DNA of 64,000 bases. It comes from Lophius americanus. Its lineage: Eukaryota > Chordata > Actinopteri > Lophiiformes > Lophiidae. Below the pieces are notes generated by a model. It saw only the letters and a list, made by a program, of their open reading frames with translations. It was not told the origin of the DNA and ran no database searches. Location of the stretch: positions 62,001 through 126,000 of the forward strand of contig JBBDHG010000429.1 in assembly GCA_037951165.1 (NCBI GenBank), given 5' to 3'. This document shows positions 63,601 to 64,000 of this stretch, one piece after another; the stretch's first letter is position 1; every line of letters starts with the position of its first letter. The translations under genes were made by a program, and so were the position numbers.

Positions 63601-64000
63601 ACAAACGTGTTTTTTTTTAAATATATATAAATATATTATACATAAATGCATATATAGATATAATCTTGCTGAGCGGTATTACGTCGAGAGCGCTTATCAT
63701 TGCACCTGCTTTTCTCATCTCTAAGAGAAAATGTGTGTTTGAGCCAGGACAGGACACATGATGAAGGGACGTGTGCAGCTTAACCCGGGAAATGGAGCAT
63801 GTAGTACTCTAGTTATGGACACCCAGAGAGCCAAATATAGGCTGCAGATCCACTGGCACCATGCCAGGATTCTGACATGTAGAGAAATATGTGACACAAA
63901 ACAAAGATCAATTTTGTAGATGCAGTGCAATCCTTTAAAAAGTCAGAAATGACATTTTGCCTCGGTGAGGAGTTAACCGATGTATAAAATGTACGTGAAA
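60649..64000 (-). other. mtmr3 5' intron running off the window
   Basis: Searching for the conserved N-terminal MTMR3 exon (SLECIQANQ-like) on the minus strand found nothing, so the first coding exon lies beyond 64000. Apart from the L2 element no other feature was recognised; an (AT)-rich run is at 63610-63660. Confidence 0.6.
62080..63155 (+). mobile_element. L2-type LINE, 5'-truncated 3' end in mtmr3 first intron
   Basis: Plus-strand ORF2 from FHCYADDTQIYIKT (62120, YADD catalytic box) through WMKNNFLQLNSSKTEAILIG and ITPVLHSLHWLPISTRIDY to a stop at 63010. Then comes a short 3' UTR ending in an ATT-repeat tail near 63155. Only one frameshift was seen, near 62535-62545. The tail matches the copy at 6892-6959 almost exactly. 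Confidence 0.88.

Overview
The window looks like nuclear DNA from a ray-finned (teleost) fish. It holds three spliced vertebrate genes, all on the minus strand, separated by long non-coding stretches with many microsatellites and degraded fish-type transposons (L2 and RTE-like LINEs, Tc1/mariner, and an ISL2EU-like MITE family). No prokaryotic, viral or CRISPR-like system was found. Exon models were built by hand from open frames, splice sites (minus-strand GT/AG) and phase. Each model keeps one open frame through every junction.

Region 1 (1-7432) is gusb, lysosomal beta-glucuronidase. Eleven exons code 555 residues and the last ~95 residues lie off the left edge. Both catalytic glutamates are present. 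About 60-95 bp upstream of the start codon are an AP-1 consensus and two CACGTG palindromes, one a perfect CLEAR box.

Region 2 (7433-34310) is about 27 kb without a recognisable gene. It holds microsatellites, a Tc1-like relic, two ISL2EU-like MITE copies, LINE relics, a 605-bp candidate solo LTR and scattered pieces of a common fish repeat.

Region 3 (about 34327-42743) is a complete eight-exon GPI-anchored carbonic anhydrase of the CA4 type (307 residues). Zinc ligands, proton shuttle and C-terminal anchor signal are all intact. Its introns carry an 8-bp minisatellite, a 220-bp TATG array, a 10-bp minisatellite and a CpG-rich segment. Intron 1 also has a paired-CCAAT plus E2F arrangement that resembles a separate promoter.

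Region 4 (about 46020-64000) is most of mtmr3, a PH-GRAM/myotubularin phosphatase/FYVE protein. Sixteen exons code 1183 residues and the stop. The first coding exon (about 30 residues) is off the right edge. A possible extra in-frame 30-nt exon sits in the PH-GRAM domain. Introns hold an RTE-like LINE 3' end and a well-preserved L2 3' end.

The three proteins act in separate processes (lysosomal glycan breakdown, extracellular CO2/bicarbonate conversion, endosomal phosphoinositide turnover). They are neighbours, not a pathway.
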